A stretch of DNA of 64,000 nt from Streptomyces sp. NBC_00341 (GTDB lineage Bacteria; Actinomycetota; Actinomycetes; Streptomycetales; Streptomycetaceae): contig NZ_CP108002.1 in the NCBI RefSeq assembly GCF_041435055.1, forward strand, positions 3,224,001-3,288,000, read 5' to 3'. Position numbers and translations under genes: made by a program. The notes under the pieces are model-generated. The model made no database searches. It was not told where the DNA came from and was given only the letters and a program-made list of their open reading frames with translations. Each line of letters starts with the position of its first letter. Position 1 is the first letter of the stretch. Positions 33,940 to 43,100 of this stretch are shown one piece after another.

Positions 33940-33963
33940 GTCGTACAAGTACCGCTTGGGCCG

Positions 33964-34953
33964 TCAGGCGGCCGTGCGGCCGTTCACCAGGCGCGGGAGG
34001 ATCCGGAAGCCGATGCCTCCGGCGATCATCGTCGCGGCACCGATGAGCAGGAACGTGGTCTCGGCCGCACCGGTCTCGGCGAGCTCGTCCTTGCCCTTGC
34101 CCTGCTCGGCCGGCTGGTTGCCGACCGAGTCGGTGTCGGTGTTGTCGGCGCACTCGGCACCGTTCAGGTCGACGGTGCAGTCGCCGCCGCTACCGCCGTC
34201 GGTCGCGGAGCCGGAGCCGCCGGTGGTGGTGTCGCCGCCCGAGGCGTTGCCGCCACCGTTGGAGTCGCCACCGCCGACAGCCGCGTCGCCACCACCAGCG
34301 GCAGCGTCACCGCCACCGGTCGCGTCGCCACCGCCGACAGCCGCGTCGCCACCACCCGCGGCGTCGCCACCGCCGACAGCAGCGTCGCCACCGCCTGCGG
34401 CGTCCTCACCACCGGCAGCAGCGTCACCGCCACCCGCAGCATCTTCACCACCAGCAGCAGCGTCGCCACCGCCTGCGGCGTCCTCACCACCAGCAGCAGC
34501 GTCACCGCCACCCGCAGCGTCCTCACCACCAGCAGCAGCGTCACCGCCACCCGCAGCATCTTCACCACCAGCAGCAGCGTCGCCACCGCCTGCGGCGTCC
34601 TCACCACCAGCAGCAGCGTCACCGCCACCCGCCACGTCGGCGCCACCGGCGACATCCGCGCCACCCGCGACATCGGCGCCACCGGCCGCGTCGCCACCAC
34701 CGGCCGCGTCTTCGCCACCACCGGCCGCGTCTTCGCCACCAGCGGCGGCGTCGCCGCCACCCGCCGCGTCGTCCTGGCCGTCGATACCGATGTTCACGCC
34801 GTCCTGGTTGGCCTCGGCGTTGACGCCGATACCCGGGACGTCGACGCCGATCCCGACGGCCTGCGCCGCACCCGCGGCGGTGAGCGAGGCGCCTGCGGCA
34901 ATGACCGCACCCGCGGCTATCCGCGCGACGCGTACTCGCGTCTTCTTCGTCAT
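33964..34953 (-). CDS. Sortase-anchored (LAXTG) surface protein with Gly/Ala/Asp repeat
   Basis: 329 aa. Signal peptide 1-33 (TRVRVARIAAGAVIAAGASLTAAGAAQA). Residues ~34-60 are a short unique segment (VGIGVDVPGIGVNAEANQDGVNIGIDGQ). Then ~190 residues of acidic, glycine-rich repeats based on DAAAGGEDAAGGG and shorter DAA(V/G)GGG units, with no aromatic residue. A second unique segment with a Cys pair (GDCTVDLNGAEC) follows, then LAETG at 291-295, a membrane helix and a basic tail: a class E-type LAXTG wall-sorting signal as in long chaplins. GGGGG 9 nt before the ATG. Not recognised as a known chaplin or named adhesin. No sortase lies in the window. Confidence 0.85.
   Translation of the reverse strand: MTKKTRVRVARIAAGAVIAAGASLTAAGAAQAVGIGVDVPGIGVNAEANQDGVNIGIDGQDDAAGGGDAAAGGEDAAGGGEDAAGGGDAAGGADVAGGADVAGGADVAGGGDAAAGGEDAAGGGDAAAGGEDAAGGGDAAAGGEDAAGGGDAAAGGEDAAGGGDAAAGGEDAAGGGDAAAGGEDAAGGGDAAVGGGDAAGGGDAAVGGGDATGGGDAAAGGGDAAVGGGDSNGGGNASGGDTTTGGSGSATDGGSGGDCTVDLNGAECADNTDTDSVGNQPAEQGKGKDELAETGAAETTFLLIGAATMIAGGIGFRILPRLVNGRTAA
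34382..34615 (-). repeat. Six tandem 39-bp repeats within the LAXTG gene
   Basis: Six 39-bp units in frame, each encoding a 13-residue DAAAGGEDAAGGG-type repeat. Units fall in two sequence types (GCGTCGCCACC... and GCGTCACCGCC...) in the order A-B-A-B'-B-A, so a B-A-B block of 117 bp appears duplicated. A seventh unit is degenerate. Such a tract is prone to copy-number variation. Confidence 0.88.
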
Positions 34954-35299
34954 GTGCTGCTACCCCCAGTAGCTGTTCTCGTCAATGGAGCAGCCATATG
35001 CGGGGCCACGGCCCTGCGGGGTTTGCTCCGAACGCCGGCCGACGTTGTGCCGCGGCCATGCCGCCCGCCCCCGATCACACCCGTCCCAGACATACGCATG
35101 CTGCTCCAGCAGCCTGTCCAGAGTTAAGGACTACGTCAAGGCCGATCCATGCAATGTGCGGCGTTTTGGCGCCAATTGACCTTCATTCGGCATCAGGACT
35201 GTGACGCACTCGCCACGCCGTCTCCCCAACTGCCGGGCCGGAACGCGAAGGAGCCCGAACGGCGGTCACCGTCCGGGCTCAACTACTTCGCGGGTGAGG
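34954..35299 (-). other. Intergenic region upstream of the LAXTG gene
   Basis: 346 bp. Contains the prfB terminator (35251-35280) and, nearer the LAXTG gene, a 14-bp hyphenated palindrome GCTGCT-CC-AGCAGC at 35100-35113. TTGACG hexamers occur on the minus strand but without convincing -10 partners. No gene seen. Confidence 0.5.
35251..35280 (-). terminator. prfB terminator hairpin
   Basis: GAGCCCG / CGGGCTC stem with further internal pairing (CGG / CCG), 19 nt after the prfB stop. Confidence 0.75.
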
Positions 35300-36406
35300 T
35301 TACTTCTCGTTCTGCTTGCGCCAGCGGATACCGGCCTCGACGAAGCCGTCGATCTCGCCGTTGAAGACCGCTTCGGGGTTGCCCATCTCGAACTCCGTAC
35401 GCAGGTCCTTGACCATCTGGTACGGGTGCAGGACGTACGACCGCATCTGGTTGCCCCAGGAGTTGCCGCCGTCGCCCTTGAGGGCGTTCATCTTCGCCTG
35501 CTCCTCCTGGCGGCGGCGCTCGAGGAGCTTCGCCTGGAGGACGTTCATCGCGGACGCCTTGTTCTGGATCTGCGAGCGCTCGTTCTGACAGGAGACGACG
35601 ATGCCGGTCGGCAGGTGGGTCAGCCGGACCGCGGAGTCCGTGGTGTTGACGCCCTGGCCGCCGGGGCCGGAGGAGCGGTACACGTCGATGCGGAGCTCGG
35701 ACTCGTCGATCTCGACGTGGTCGGTCTGCTCGACGACCGGCAGCACCTCGACGCCCGCGAAGGACGTCTGACGGCGGCCCTGGTTGTCGAAGGGCGAGAT
35801 CCGGACGAGCCGGTGGGTGCCCTGCTCGACGGAGAGCGTGCCGTAGGCGTACGGCACCTCCACCGCGAAGGTGGTCGACTTGATGCCGGCCTCTTCGGCG
35901 TACGCCGTCTCGTAGACCTCGGTCTTGTAGTTGTGCCGCTCGGCCCAGCGCAGGTACATGCGCTGCAGCTTCTCCGCGAAGTCCGCCGCGTCGACGCCGC
36001 CCGCCTCGGCCCGGATGGTGACCAGGGCCTCGCGCGCGTCGTACTCGCCGGACAGGAGGGTACGGACCTCCATCTCGTCGAGCGCCTTCTTCACGGAGGT
36101 CAGCTCGGACTCGGCCTCCGCGAGCGCGTCGGCGTCGCCCTCGTCCTCGGCGAGCTCGAAGAGGACTTCGAGATCGTCGATGCGGCCGCGCAGGGCCTCC
36201 GTCTTTCGGACCTCGGCCTGCATGTGCGAAAGCTTGCTGGTGATCTTCTGCGCCGCCTCCGGGTCGTCCCAGAGAGACGGAGCGGCAGCCTGCTCCTCGA
36301 GCACGGCGATGTCACCCCTCAGCGCATCCAGGTCCAGGACGGCCTCGATCGACCCCATGGTCGAGGAGAGGGACTTCAGCTCTTCGGAAATATCGACGAC
36401 TGCCAC
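35300..36406 (-). CDS. prfB: Peptide chain release factor 2
   Basis: 368 aa. RF2 determinants: the SPF recognition tripeptide in [16 protein letters not shown] and the universal GGQ in [17 protein letters not shown], for UGA/UAA decoding and peptidyl-tRNA hydrolysis. The frame is continuous from [13 protein letters not shown] with no internal TGA, so there is no programmed +1 frameshift as in many bacteria. Separate from the kinase genes by 101 bp. Confidence 0.97.
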   Translation of the reverse strand: MAVVDISEELKSLSSTMGSIEAVLDLDALRGDIAVLEEQAAAPSLWDDPEAAQKITSKLSHMQAEVRKTEALRGRIDDLEVLFELAEDEGDADALAEAESELTSVKKALDEMEVRTLLSGEYDAREALVTIRAEAGGVDAADFAEKLQRMYLRWAERHNYKTEVYETAYAEEAGIKSTTFAVEVPYAYGTLSVEQGTHRLVRISPFDNQGRRQTSFAGVEVLPVVEQTDHVEIDESELRIDVYRSSGPGGQGVNTTDSAVRLTHLPTGIVVSCQNERSQIQNKASAMNVLQAKLLERRRQEEQAKMNALKGDGGNSWGNQMRSYVLHPYQMVKDLRTEFEMGNPEAVFNGEIDGFVEAGIRWRKQNEK

Positions 36407-36507
36407 GGGTCCAGCGTAACGGCTGTCGGCGCGGACGTTCCTCGGGCCGCGTGATCGCGTCCCGCAGCCCCTTCTTTCTCAGGGCTCTCAGCGGGTGCCG
36501 GGGGCAC

Positions 36508-37758
36508 TCAGGGGGTGCCGGGGGCGGAGCTGCTGGTGTCCTGCGGGGTCGCACCCGCGTCGTCATCGCTCATCGCGAGCCAGCCGCCGACCCCGAGTGC
36601 CGCCACGAGTATCAGTGCCGCCGCGCCCAGGGTGAGGCGGCGCTTGCGGATGGCCGCCGCCTTGTTGCGCGCCGAGCCGGGCCGGGGCCGGCCGGGGGCG
36701 CGCGGGGCGCGGGCGGTGCCCCGGGGGCCGCCGGAGAGCTCGTCGGGGGCCGGGACGCGCATGCTCGTGTGGGTGTCCCGGTTGGAGTCCGGGGACGAGC
36801 CGGGGACCAGCGGCACCGCGCCCCGGCGGCGGGGCTCCTCGGCCGCCGGGGTGTACTGCTGCTCGTCGTAGCTCTGCCCGTGCGACTGGGGCTCCGGTTC
36901 GTCGTCCGGCTCGTCCACATCCAGCGGCGGGATACCGGCGAGCTGCGGGAGCTGTTCGCGCAGCCGGGCCGCCAGCTCGGAGGCGCGCAGCCGGGAGGCC
37001 GGGGCCTTGGCCAGACACTGGACGAGCAGCTGCCACAGCTCCTCGGGGATGCCGGGGAGCGGGACGACGGTCTCGGTGACGTGGCGGCGCAGTACGGCGC
37101 CGGGGTGGCCGCCGCCGAAGGGCGTGAAGCCCGCGAGGAGCTCGTACAGCACCGTCGCGAGGGCGTAGATGTCGACGGCGGCGCGCGGCGGGAGGCCTTC
37201 GACGATCTCGGGGGCCAGGTAGTCGGGCGTCCCGATGATCTTGGTGGCCTTGGTGCGGCGCGGGGTGTCGATCAGCTTGGCCACGCCGAAGTCGGTGAGC
37301 AGCGCGGGGTGGGAGTTGCCGGGCCCGAGCGGGCCCTCCATGTCGAGCAGGATGTTCTCCGGCTTGACGTCGCGGTGGACGACCCCGGCGGCGTGGGCGG
37401 CGGCGAGGCCGTCCGCGACGTCCGCGACGATCGCGACGGCGGCCTCCGGGGCCAGCCTGCGCTCGCGGTCGAGCCTGGTGCGCAGATCCGTGCCGCGCAC
37501 CAGGTCCATGACCAGCGCCAGGTCGTTGCCGTCCACCACGAGGTCGCGGACGGCGACGATGTGCGGATGGTCGAGGCCGAGCAGGGCGGTGCGCTCCTGG
37601 ACGAACCGGCCGACGAGCTCCTGGTCCGACGCGAGGTCCTCGCGAAGCAGTTTGATCGCGACCGGCCCCTCGGGGCCGTCGCCGAGCCACACCGTGCCGG
37701 CGCTGCCGCGCCCCAGGATCTGGTGGGCGGTGTACCGGCTGCCGATATTCCGTGCCAA
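36508..37758 (-). CDS. pkaB: Membrane Ser/Thr protein kinase PkaB
   Basis: 416 aa from TTG (LARNIGSRYTAHQ) with GGGAG upstream, matching the 417-aa PkaB of S. coelicolor. Kinase domain ~8-270: P-loop GRGSAGTVW, AIKLL Lys, HRDVKPEN catalytic loop, DFGVAK, GTPDYLAPE. A linker rich in Pro/Glu/Arg follows, then a membrane helix (~380-400: LTLGAAALILVAALGVGGWLAM) and a short external Ser/Thr tail (~20 aa), so no PASTA or other sensor domain. The interval to pkaA (37759-37962) holds an inverted repeat CTTCTGCG / CGCAGAAG (37866-37904), a candidate operator. Confidence 0.93.
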   Translation of the reverse strand: MARNIGSRYTAHQILGRGSAGTVWLGDGPEGPVAIKLLREDLASDQELVGRFVQERTALLGLDHPHIVAVRDLVVDGNDLALVMDLVRGTDLRTRLDRERRLAPEAAVAIVADVADGLAAAHAAGVVHRDVKPENILLDMEGPLGPGNSHPALLTDFGVAKLIDTPRRTKATKIIGTPDYLAPEIVEGLPPRAAVDIYALATVLYELLAGFTPFGGGHPGAVLRRHVTETVVPLPGIPEELWQLLVQCLAKAPASRLRASELAARLREQLPQLAGIPPLDVDEPDDEPEPQSHGQSYDEQQYTPAAEEPRRRGAVPLVPGSSPDSNRDTHTSMRVPAPDELSGGPRGTARAPRAPGRPRPGSARNKAAAIRKRRLTLGAAALILVAALGVGGWLAMSDDDAGATPQDTSSSAPGTP

Positions 37759-37962
37759 GACTGCTCCCTCAGCGGCTGGCGATTGGGCCCTCGCGCAACA
37801 ACCCCCGGTCGACAAAGTTACGCGGCGATCGGGGGGTTGCGTGCCCTGGATGGCGCCAACCTTCACTTCTGCGTACGAATTGCCAGCGAATTGGTTCGCA
37901 GAAGTCGATATAGCTACAGAATTGACGGGGCGTCCAGCCGGACCGGCGGCGCCCCGTCCCCG

Positions 37963-39606
37963 TCAGTTACCGCTGTCGCCGCCCAGCGCCGAGACCCAGT
38001 CGCTGATCTGGCCGGCGGCGTCGCTGATCGCGTGCCAGTAGCTCTGGCCCTGCCCGATCCAGTCCTTCAGCGGCGTGAGTTCCCAGATCAGCCAGCTCGC
38101 GACGACGAGGAGGACCAGCGTGAACAGGCAGCCCTTCAGGCAGCCGAGGCCGGGGATCTTCATCGGGTTGGCGCTGCGCTGCCGGGGCTCGCGCGGCGCG
38201 CGCTGAGCAGGCTGCTGGGGTTGCTGCGGCTGCTGAGGCGGCGCGTACTGCTGACGCTGCTGCTGCGGCTGGTACTGCTGCTGGGGCTGGTACTGCTGTT
38301 GCTGCTGGGGGTACTGCTGCTGAGGCTGCTGCCGGTTCTGCGGGGGGTACTGCTGCTGCCCGCGCGGCTGTTGAGGCTGCTGTTGCGGCTGGCGCTGGGG
38401 GCGGCGGCGCAGCGGGTCCTGGCTCGGGTCGAGGTACTGGACCTGGGTCTGGTCGTTGCGGTCGCGGGCGGCCTGGAGCTGCGACTGCCAGGGGTGCGGC
38501 CCATCGGACTGCGGGGCGCCCTCGGGCTGTGCCGGGACCGGCGGCATGACCGCGGTCGGGTCGGGGTGGCCGCCGCCCTGGCCGGCGTTCTGCTGCATCA
38601 CGCTGGTGGCCGCGTTCGGGTCGTACGAGCCGGCGTTGCTCGGCAGCACCTGCGTCGGGTCCGCCGCTCCGGGCGTCTCCGGGACGGCGGTGGGCGCCGG
38701 GTCGGGTGCCAGCAGGACGGCCACTCCGTCGGCGGCGGCGATCTGCGCCGAGTTCGCGTGCACGCCGATACCGGCGGCGACGGTGCGCAGCGCGCGGGCC
38801 AGGTTCTCCGCGCTGGGCCGCCGGTCCGGGTCCTTGCTCAGGCAGCGCTCTATGACGGTCCACAGGGGCTCGGGGACCGTGCTGGGGCGGCGGGGCTCCT
38901 CGCTGAGGTGGCGCTGCAGGACTTCGAGCGCGGTGCCCCCGGCGAACGGCGGGCGGCCGGTGAGCAGCTCGTACAGCAGGATCCCGGCGCCGTAGATGTC
39001 GACGGCGGAGGTCTGCGGGCGGCCCTCGGCCGACTCGGGCGCCACATAGGCCGGCGTGCCGACGAACTCGTGGGTCCGGGTCAGCCCCGGGGAGTCCGCG
39101 AGCCGGGCGATGCCGAAGTCGGTGAGCATCGGGTGCATCTGGCCGTCGCGCTCGGAGACCAGCACGTTGGCGGGCTTCAGGTCGCGGTGGACGACGCCGT
39201 CGGCGTGGCTGGCGGCGAGCGCGTCCGCGATCTGCGCGGTGAGCAGCGAGGCGGCGACCGGGCTGAGCGGGCCGTTGTCGCGCAGGTAGTGGTGCAGGTC
39301 GGGGCCGTCGATCAGGTCCATCACCAGGGCCAGGAGGTCTCCCTCCACGACCAGGTCACGGGTGCGCACGATGTTCTCGTGGGTCAGCCGCAGCAGCACG
39401 GAGCGCTCGCGCAGGAACCGCATCACGACATCCGCGTCGTTGGCGAGCTCCTCCTTGAGGACCTTGATCGCGACGAGCTCGCCGGGCTGGCCGGTGACGG
39501 CCGCCTCTGCGCCCGCGGCCTCGCGCTGGCGGGCGCGCCAGACGGTGCCCGTGGCGCCGCGTCCCAGCGGCTCCTCGAGCAGGTACTTGCTGCCTACCGG
39601 CCGCAC
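37963..39606 (-). CDS. pkaA: Membrane Ser/Thr protein kinase PkaA
   Basis: 547 aa from GTG with GGGAG upstream. Kinase domain ~6-280 with GRGATGTVWRAR, AIKVLKEEL, HRDLKPAN, DFGIARL and GTPAYVAPES. A long linker (~285-490) is glutamine/proline-rich (many QQ/PQQ/YPQQ blocks, ~395-475), which likely acts as a flexible or interaction segment. One membrane helix (~495-515: CLFTLVLLVVASWLIWEL) and a ~35-residue external tail without a recognisable sensor. PkaA was one of the first Streptomyces Ser/Thr kinases shown to affect aerial mycelium. Divergent from the FHA gene, a natural phosphothreonine reader. Confidence 0.94.
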   Translation of the reverse strand: MRPVGSKYLLEEPLGRGATGTVWRARQREAAGAEAAVTGQPGELVAIKVLKEELANDADVVMRFLRERSVLLRLTHENIVRTRDLVVEGDLLALVMDLIDGPDLHHYLRDNGPLSPVAASLLTAQIADALAASHADGVVHRDLKPANVLVSERDGQMHPMLTDFGIARLADSPGLTRTHEFVGTPAYVAPESAEGRPQTSAVDIYGAGILLYELLTGRPPFAGGTALEVLQRHLSEEPRRPSTVPEPLWTVIERCLSKDPDRRPSAENLARALRTVAAGIGVHANSAQIAAADGVAVLLAPDPAPTAVPETPGAADPTQVLPSNAGSYDPNAATSVMQQNAGQGGGHPDPTAVMPPVPAQPEGAPQSDGPHPWQSQLQAARDRNDQTQVQYLDPSQDPLRRRPQRQPQQQPQQPRGQQQYPPQNRQQPQQQYPQQQQQYQPQQQYQPQQQRQQYAPPQQPQQPQQPAQRAPREPRQRSANPMKIPGLGCLKGCLFTLVLLVVASWLIWELTPLKDWIGQGQSYWHAISDAAGQISDWVSALGGDSGN

Positions 39607-40106
39607 GTCATGCGCTCCCTGCTGCTCGTGGTACTTGCGGTCCCCCGGATTCCCTCCAGGAGTTTCCGGCCCACTCTAGAGCCTGTCCGGGGGTGGGCGA
39701 CCGACTCCGTCCGGTTGCCGCTTTGTCCGGAATTCCCTGAGGGGGCGGGTCTTGGCGCCCCGGGGTGCACCGGTTGCGGAGGAAGACGCCCACTTCGTAC
39801 GGATGGTTGCCGCACCGGGGGGCGCACGATGTCTCCGGGCGCCGGAACGGACCGTACCGGCCGCGCCGGGAACGGGCCAAGCAGGCACTTTTGTGCGCAC
39901 AGCAGACGTTTCAAGATCACTTAGCGGTGACCCCCGGGCGTGTTGTCAGTGGCAGGTGCGAGGATGCCTCAAGCACGGAACTGTGGGGGCGGGAGCCCCG
40001 CGTTACGTGACGAACCTGTACCGGACGACGCGTCCGTGCCGGGTGGGGGGAATCACAGGGCGTTTCCCCTGCCGGGCACCGCGCGCAGAAGGGACCGCTG
40101 ACGGCG
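39607..40106. other. Divergent intergenic region, pkaA and FHA-FtsK promoters
   Basis: 500 bp between leftward pkaA and the rightward FHA-FtsK gene. It should carry both promoters. A PafBC/RecA-NDp-like element lies at 39943-39965. Small open frames (e.g. around 39608-39880) lack ribosome sites and coding bias, so none is annotated. Confidence 0.55.
39943..39965 (+). promoter_or_regulatory. RecA-NDp/PafBC-like DNA-damage promoter
   Basis: TTGTCAGTG-n8-GAGGAT. The first nine bases match the actinobacterial RecA-independent DNA-damage motif TTGTCRGTG-n8-TAnnnT exactly; the -10 half matches at A and final T only. It lies 141 bp upstream of the FHA-FtsK start. It would imply PafBC-type activation; inference. 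Confidence 0.45.
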
Positions 40107-43100
40107 ATGCAGATCCGGCTGACCGTCCTCGCGCCGCGCAGCGGCCAGACCCCGGCGCGCGCCTGCGATGTGCTGGTCACCGCCCCCGTGGGGACGGCGC
40201 TGGCCACCGTGGCGTCCGGCCTGGCCGCGGCCGTCTCCGGGGCCGACGGCTCCCTCGGCAGCGGCGCGGTGGTGCTGTTCGCCGGGCGGGAGCGGCTCGA
40301 CGCGCAGCGCAGCGCCCTCGGCGAGCCGCCCCTGGTCGACGGGGCGGTGCTCTCGCTCCAGGTCCCGGGCGAGGACGAGTCGACGGACGAGACCGTCCCG
40401 GCGCGGCTGCACGTGGTCGCCGGACCGGACGCCGGCGGGGTCCACCTGCTGCACGGCGGGCAGATCCGGATCGGGCGCTCGGCCGAGGCCGATGTGCCGC
40501 TCGACGACCCGGACGTCTCGCGGCTGCACTGCGCGGTGACCGTCTCCGACGACGGCCGGGTCACGGTGGCCGACCTGGGCTCCACCAACGGCACCTCGCT
40601 GGACGGCGCGGAGGTCCGCGACCGGCCGGTCCTGCTGCAGCCGGGTGCGCTGCTGCGGCTCGGCGAGTCGACGCTCCGGCTGACCTCGGGTGCGCGTACG
40701 CCGACGCTGGCGACGGCGCCGGACGGCGAGGGGCATCTGCGGGTGGCCGCTGCCCCGGCCGACCCCGGCCCCGGTCACGGGGACGGCTCCGCCCACGCGT
40801 ACAGCGCGGCCGTTCCCCCCGGGTCCGGCGCCGACGACGAAGCCGCCTTCCACGAACACGGGCACGGGCACCGACACGGGCCCAGCCACGAGCACAGCGC
40901 GGACGACGACGGGCGCGGGCAGTCCCGGCCCCGGCCCGGCTCCGAGCCCCCCGGCCGCCACCCGGACGAGGAGGCGCCCCGGCGCGGCATAGGCGCCTGG
41001 GCCCGCCGGCTCGCGGGCGGCAAGGGCGATCCGGTGCACGAGAGCGCGCCCGACGAGACGCCCGCACCGGTCCCGGCCCCCGCCACCTTCACCGCACTGC
41101 CCACCGCTCCGGAGGGCACCTGGCCCGATCCGGCCGCCGTCCTGCTGACCGCGCTCGGCCCCGGCCCCCGGCTGTGGGAGCGCGACACCGCGCATCCGGA
41201 GGCGCTGGTGGTCCGGCTGGGCACCACCGAGCGGGCCGAGCTGCCGGCCGTACCGGTGACCGTGGGGCTGCGGGAGGCGGGCTCACTGGGGCTCGCCGGA
41301 CCACGGGACCGGCTGGCCGGGCTCGCCCGCTCGGCCGTGGCACAGCTGGCCGCCCTGCACTCCCCCGCCGATCTGGAGATCGTGCTGATCAGCACGGACC
41401 GGGCGCGCGGGCTCGACGAGCGCAGGCGCGAGTGGTCCTGGCTCGGCTGGCTGCCGCATCTGCGCCCGATGCACGGCCAGGACTGCCGGCTGCTGCTCGC
41501 GTACGACCGCGAGCAGGCCGCCGCCCGGACCACGGAGCTGGTGCGCCGGCTGGACGACGGGCCGCTGGGCCCCGGCTGGGCGAGCCTGGACCGCGCGACG
41601 GTCGCCGAGGCCGCCCGGCACTACGAGGGCCCGTTCACCGTGGTGATCGTGGACGGCGACCCCGGCTCCTCCGCCCTGCGGGAGAGCACCGCCCGGCTGG
41701 CCTCGGCGGGCGCGGCGGCGGGCATCCACCTGATCTGTCTGGCCGAGACCCCGGCCGCCACCCCCACCTCCCCGGTCGCGGCGACGTACGAAGCGGCGTG
41801 CCACGCCTCCATCGCGTTCCGGGAGTGCGGGGCCGTGGCGATGCTCAGCGGTGACGTGGCGACGGCCCTGCGGCTGCTGCGCACGGCGGGCGGCCGGGCT
41901 GCGGGCCACGGCACGGTCGCCACGGTGGACGCGGTCTCCGCGCACTGGGCGCAACGATTCGGCAGGGCGCTGGCCCCACTGCGCGCGGAGGGCCCGTCCG
42001 GGCTGCCGGGCCGACCCGCCGCGGTGGCGCTCCCGCCCTCCGCCCGGCTCCTGGACGAACTGGGCCTGGCCCGTGCCACCCCGGCCTCCCTGATGGCCCG
42101 CTGGGCCTCGACGGCGGACGACCAGCCGGGCGCGACGGTGCGCGGCTCCGGCAGCTGGACGGGCACCCGCGCCCCGGGCCCGCGCGTGGGCGCCCAGCGC
42201 ACGAGCTCCGAATCAGCCCGCACGGACGGCCCCGGCTCGGGCCGCACGCCGTACCCGGAACGGCCCGGCGCATACGACAACAGCACCTCGGGCCGCACCC
42301 CGTACCCGGACCGCTCCGGCACGTACGACACCACCGGCTCCGGCCGCACCCCGTACCCCCGGGTGGGCGGGCAGCGGTACGACGCGGAGACACGGGAACC
42401 GCAGAGTTCGCGCACCCTGCCCGGCTCCGACACCCGCGGCTCCGATACCCGCGGCTGGGACGGGTCCGCGGATGTGCGGGACAGCGACAGCCTGCGGTCC
42501 GCCGGTTCCGGGCGCTCCTCCGGCCGGGTCAGCGGGCCGCGTCAGGGCGACGCGCCCCGGGTCTCCACCGCGGACCCCGGTGCCCGCCCGGCGGCCCGTC
42601 CCGATGAGGGTGCCGCGTTCGCCGGGCGGCCCGTCGTGGTGCTCGGGGCCGGTCCCCGGGGCCCGGTGAGCGTGGATCTCGCCGACGAGGGGCCGCACCT
42701 CCTCATCGAGGGGCCCGGCGGCAGCGGACGTACCGAGCTGCTGAGGGCCGTCGCCGCATCGCTGGCGGCCGCCGCCCGGCCCGACCGGCTCGGCATCCTG
42801 CTGGTCGACGGCGCCGGGGGCGAGCGCGGCGAGAGCCTGCGCCCCTGCACCGAACTCCCGCACGTGTTCACGCACTTGGTGGCCTCGGATCCGGTCAGGA
42901 TGCGGGAGTTCGCGCAGGCGCTGGGCGCAGAGGTGAAGCGGCGGGCCGAGCTGCTCGGCGGGCTCGACTTCACCGAGTGGCACAGCCGGTCGGACGCGGC
43001 GCGGCGTTCCGCCGGTCAGCGGCCGCCCAGCACGCCCGGCGGACAACACGGCGACGTGGACTCCCAGATGACCGGCACCCTGCAGCTGCGGCCGATGGCC

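Noticed and set aside
34382..34615. CRISPR-like regular repeat
   Set aside because: Units are contiguous, in frame and encode a peptide repeat; there are no unique spacers and no cas genes.
36451..39924. 1157-codon plus-strand open frame
   Set aside because: Antisense to both protein kinases; no ribosome site or domain.
39964..40104. Short ORF starting at the ATG in the damage-promoter region
   Set aside because: No ribosome site, contains a rare TTA codon, no motif; more likely the leader of the FHA gene.
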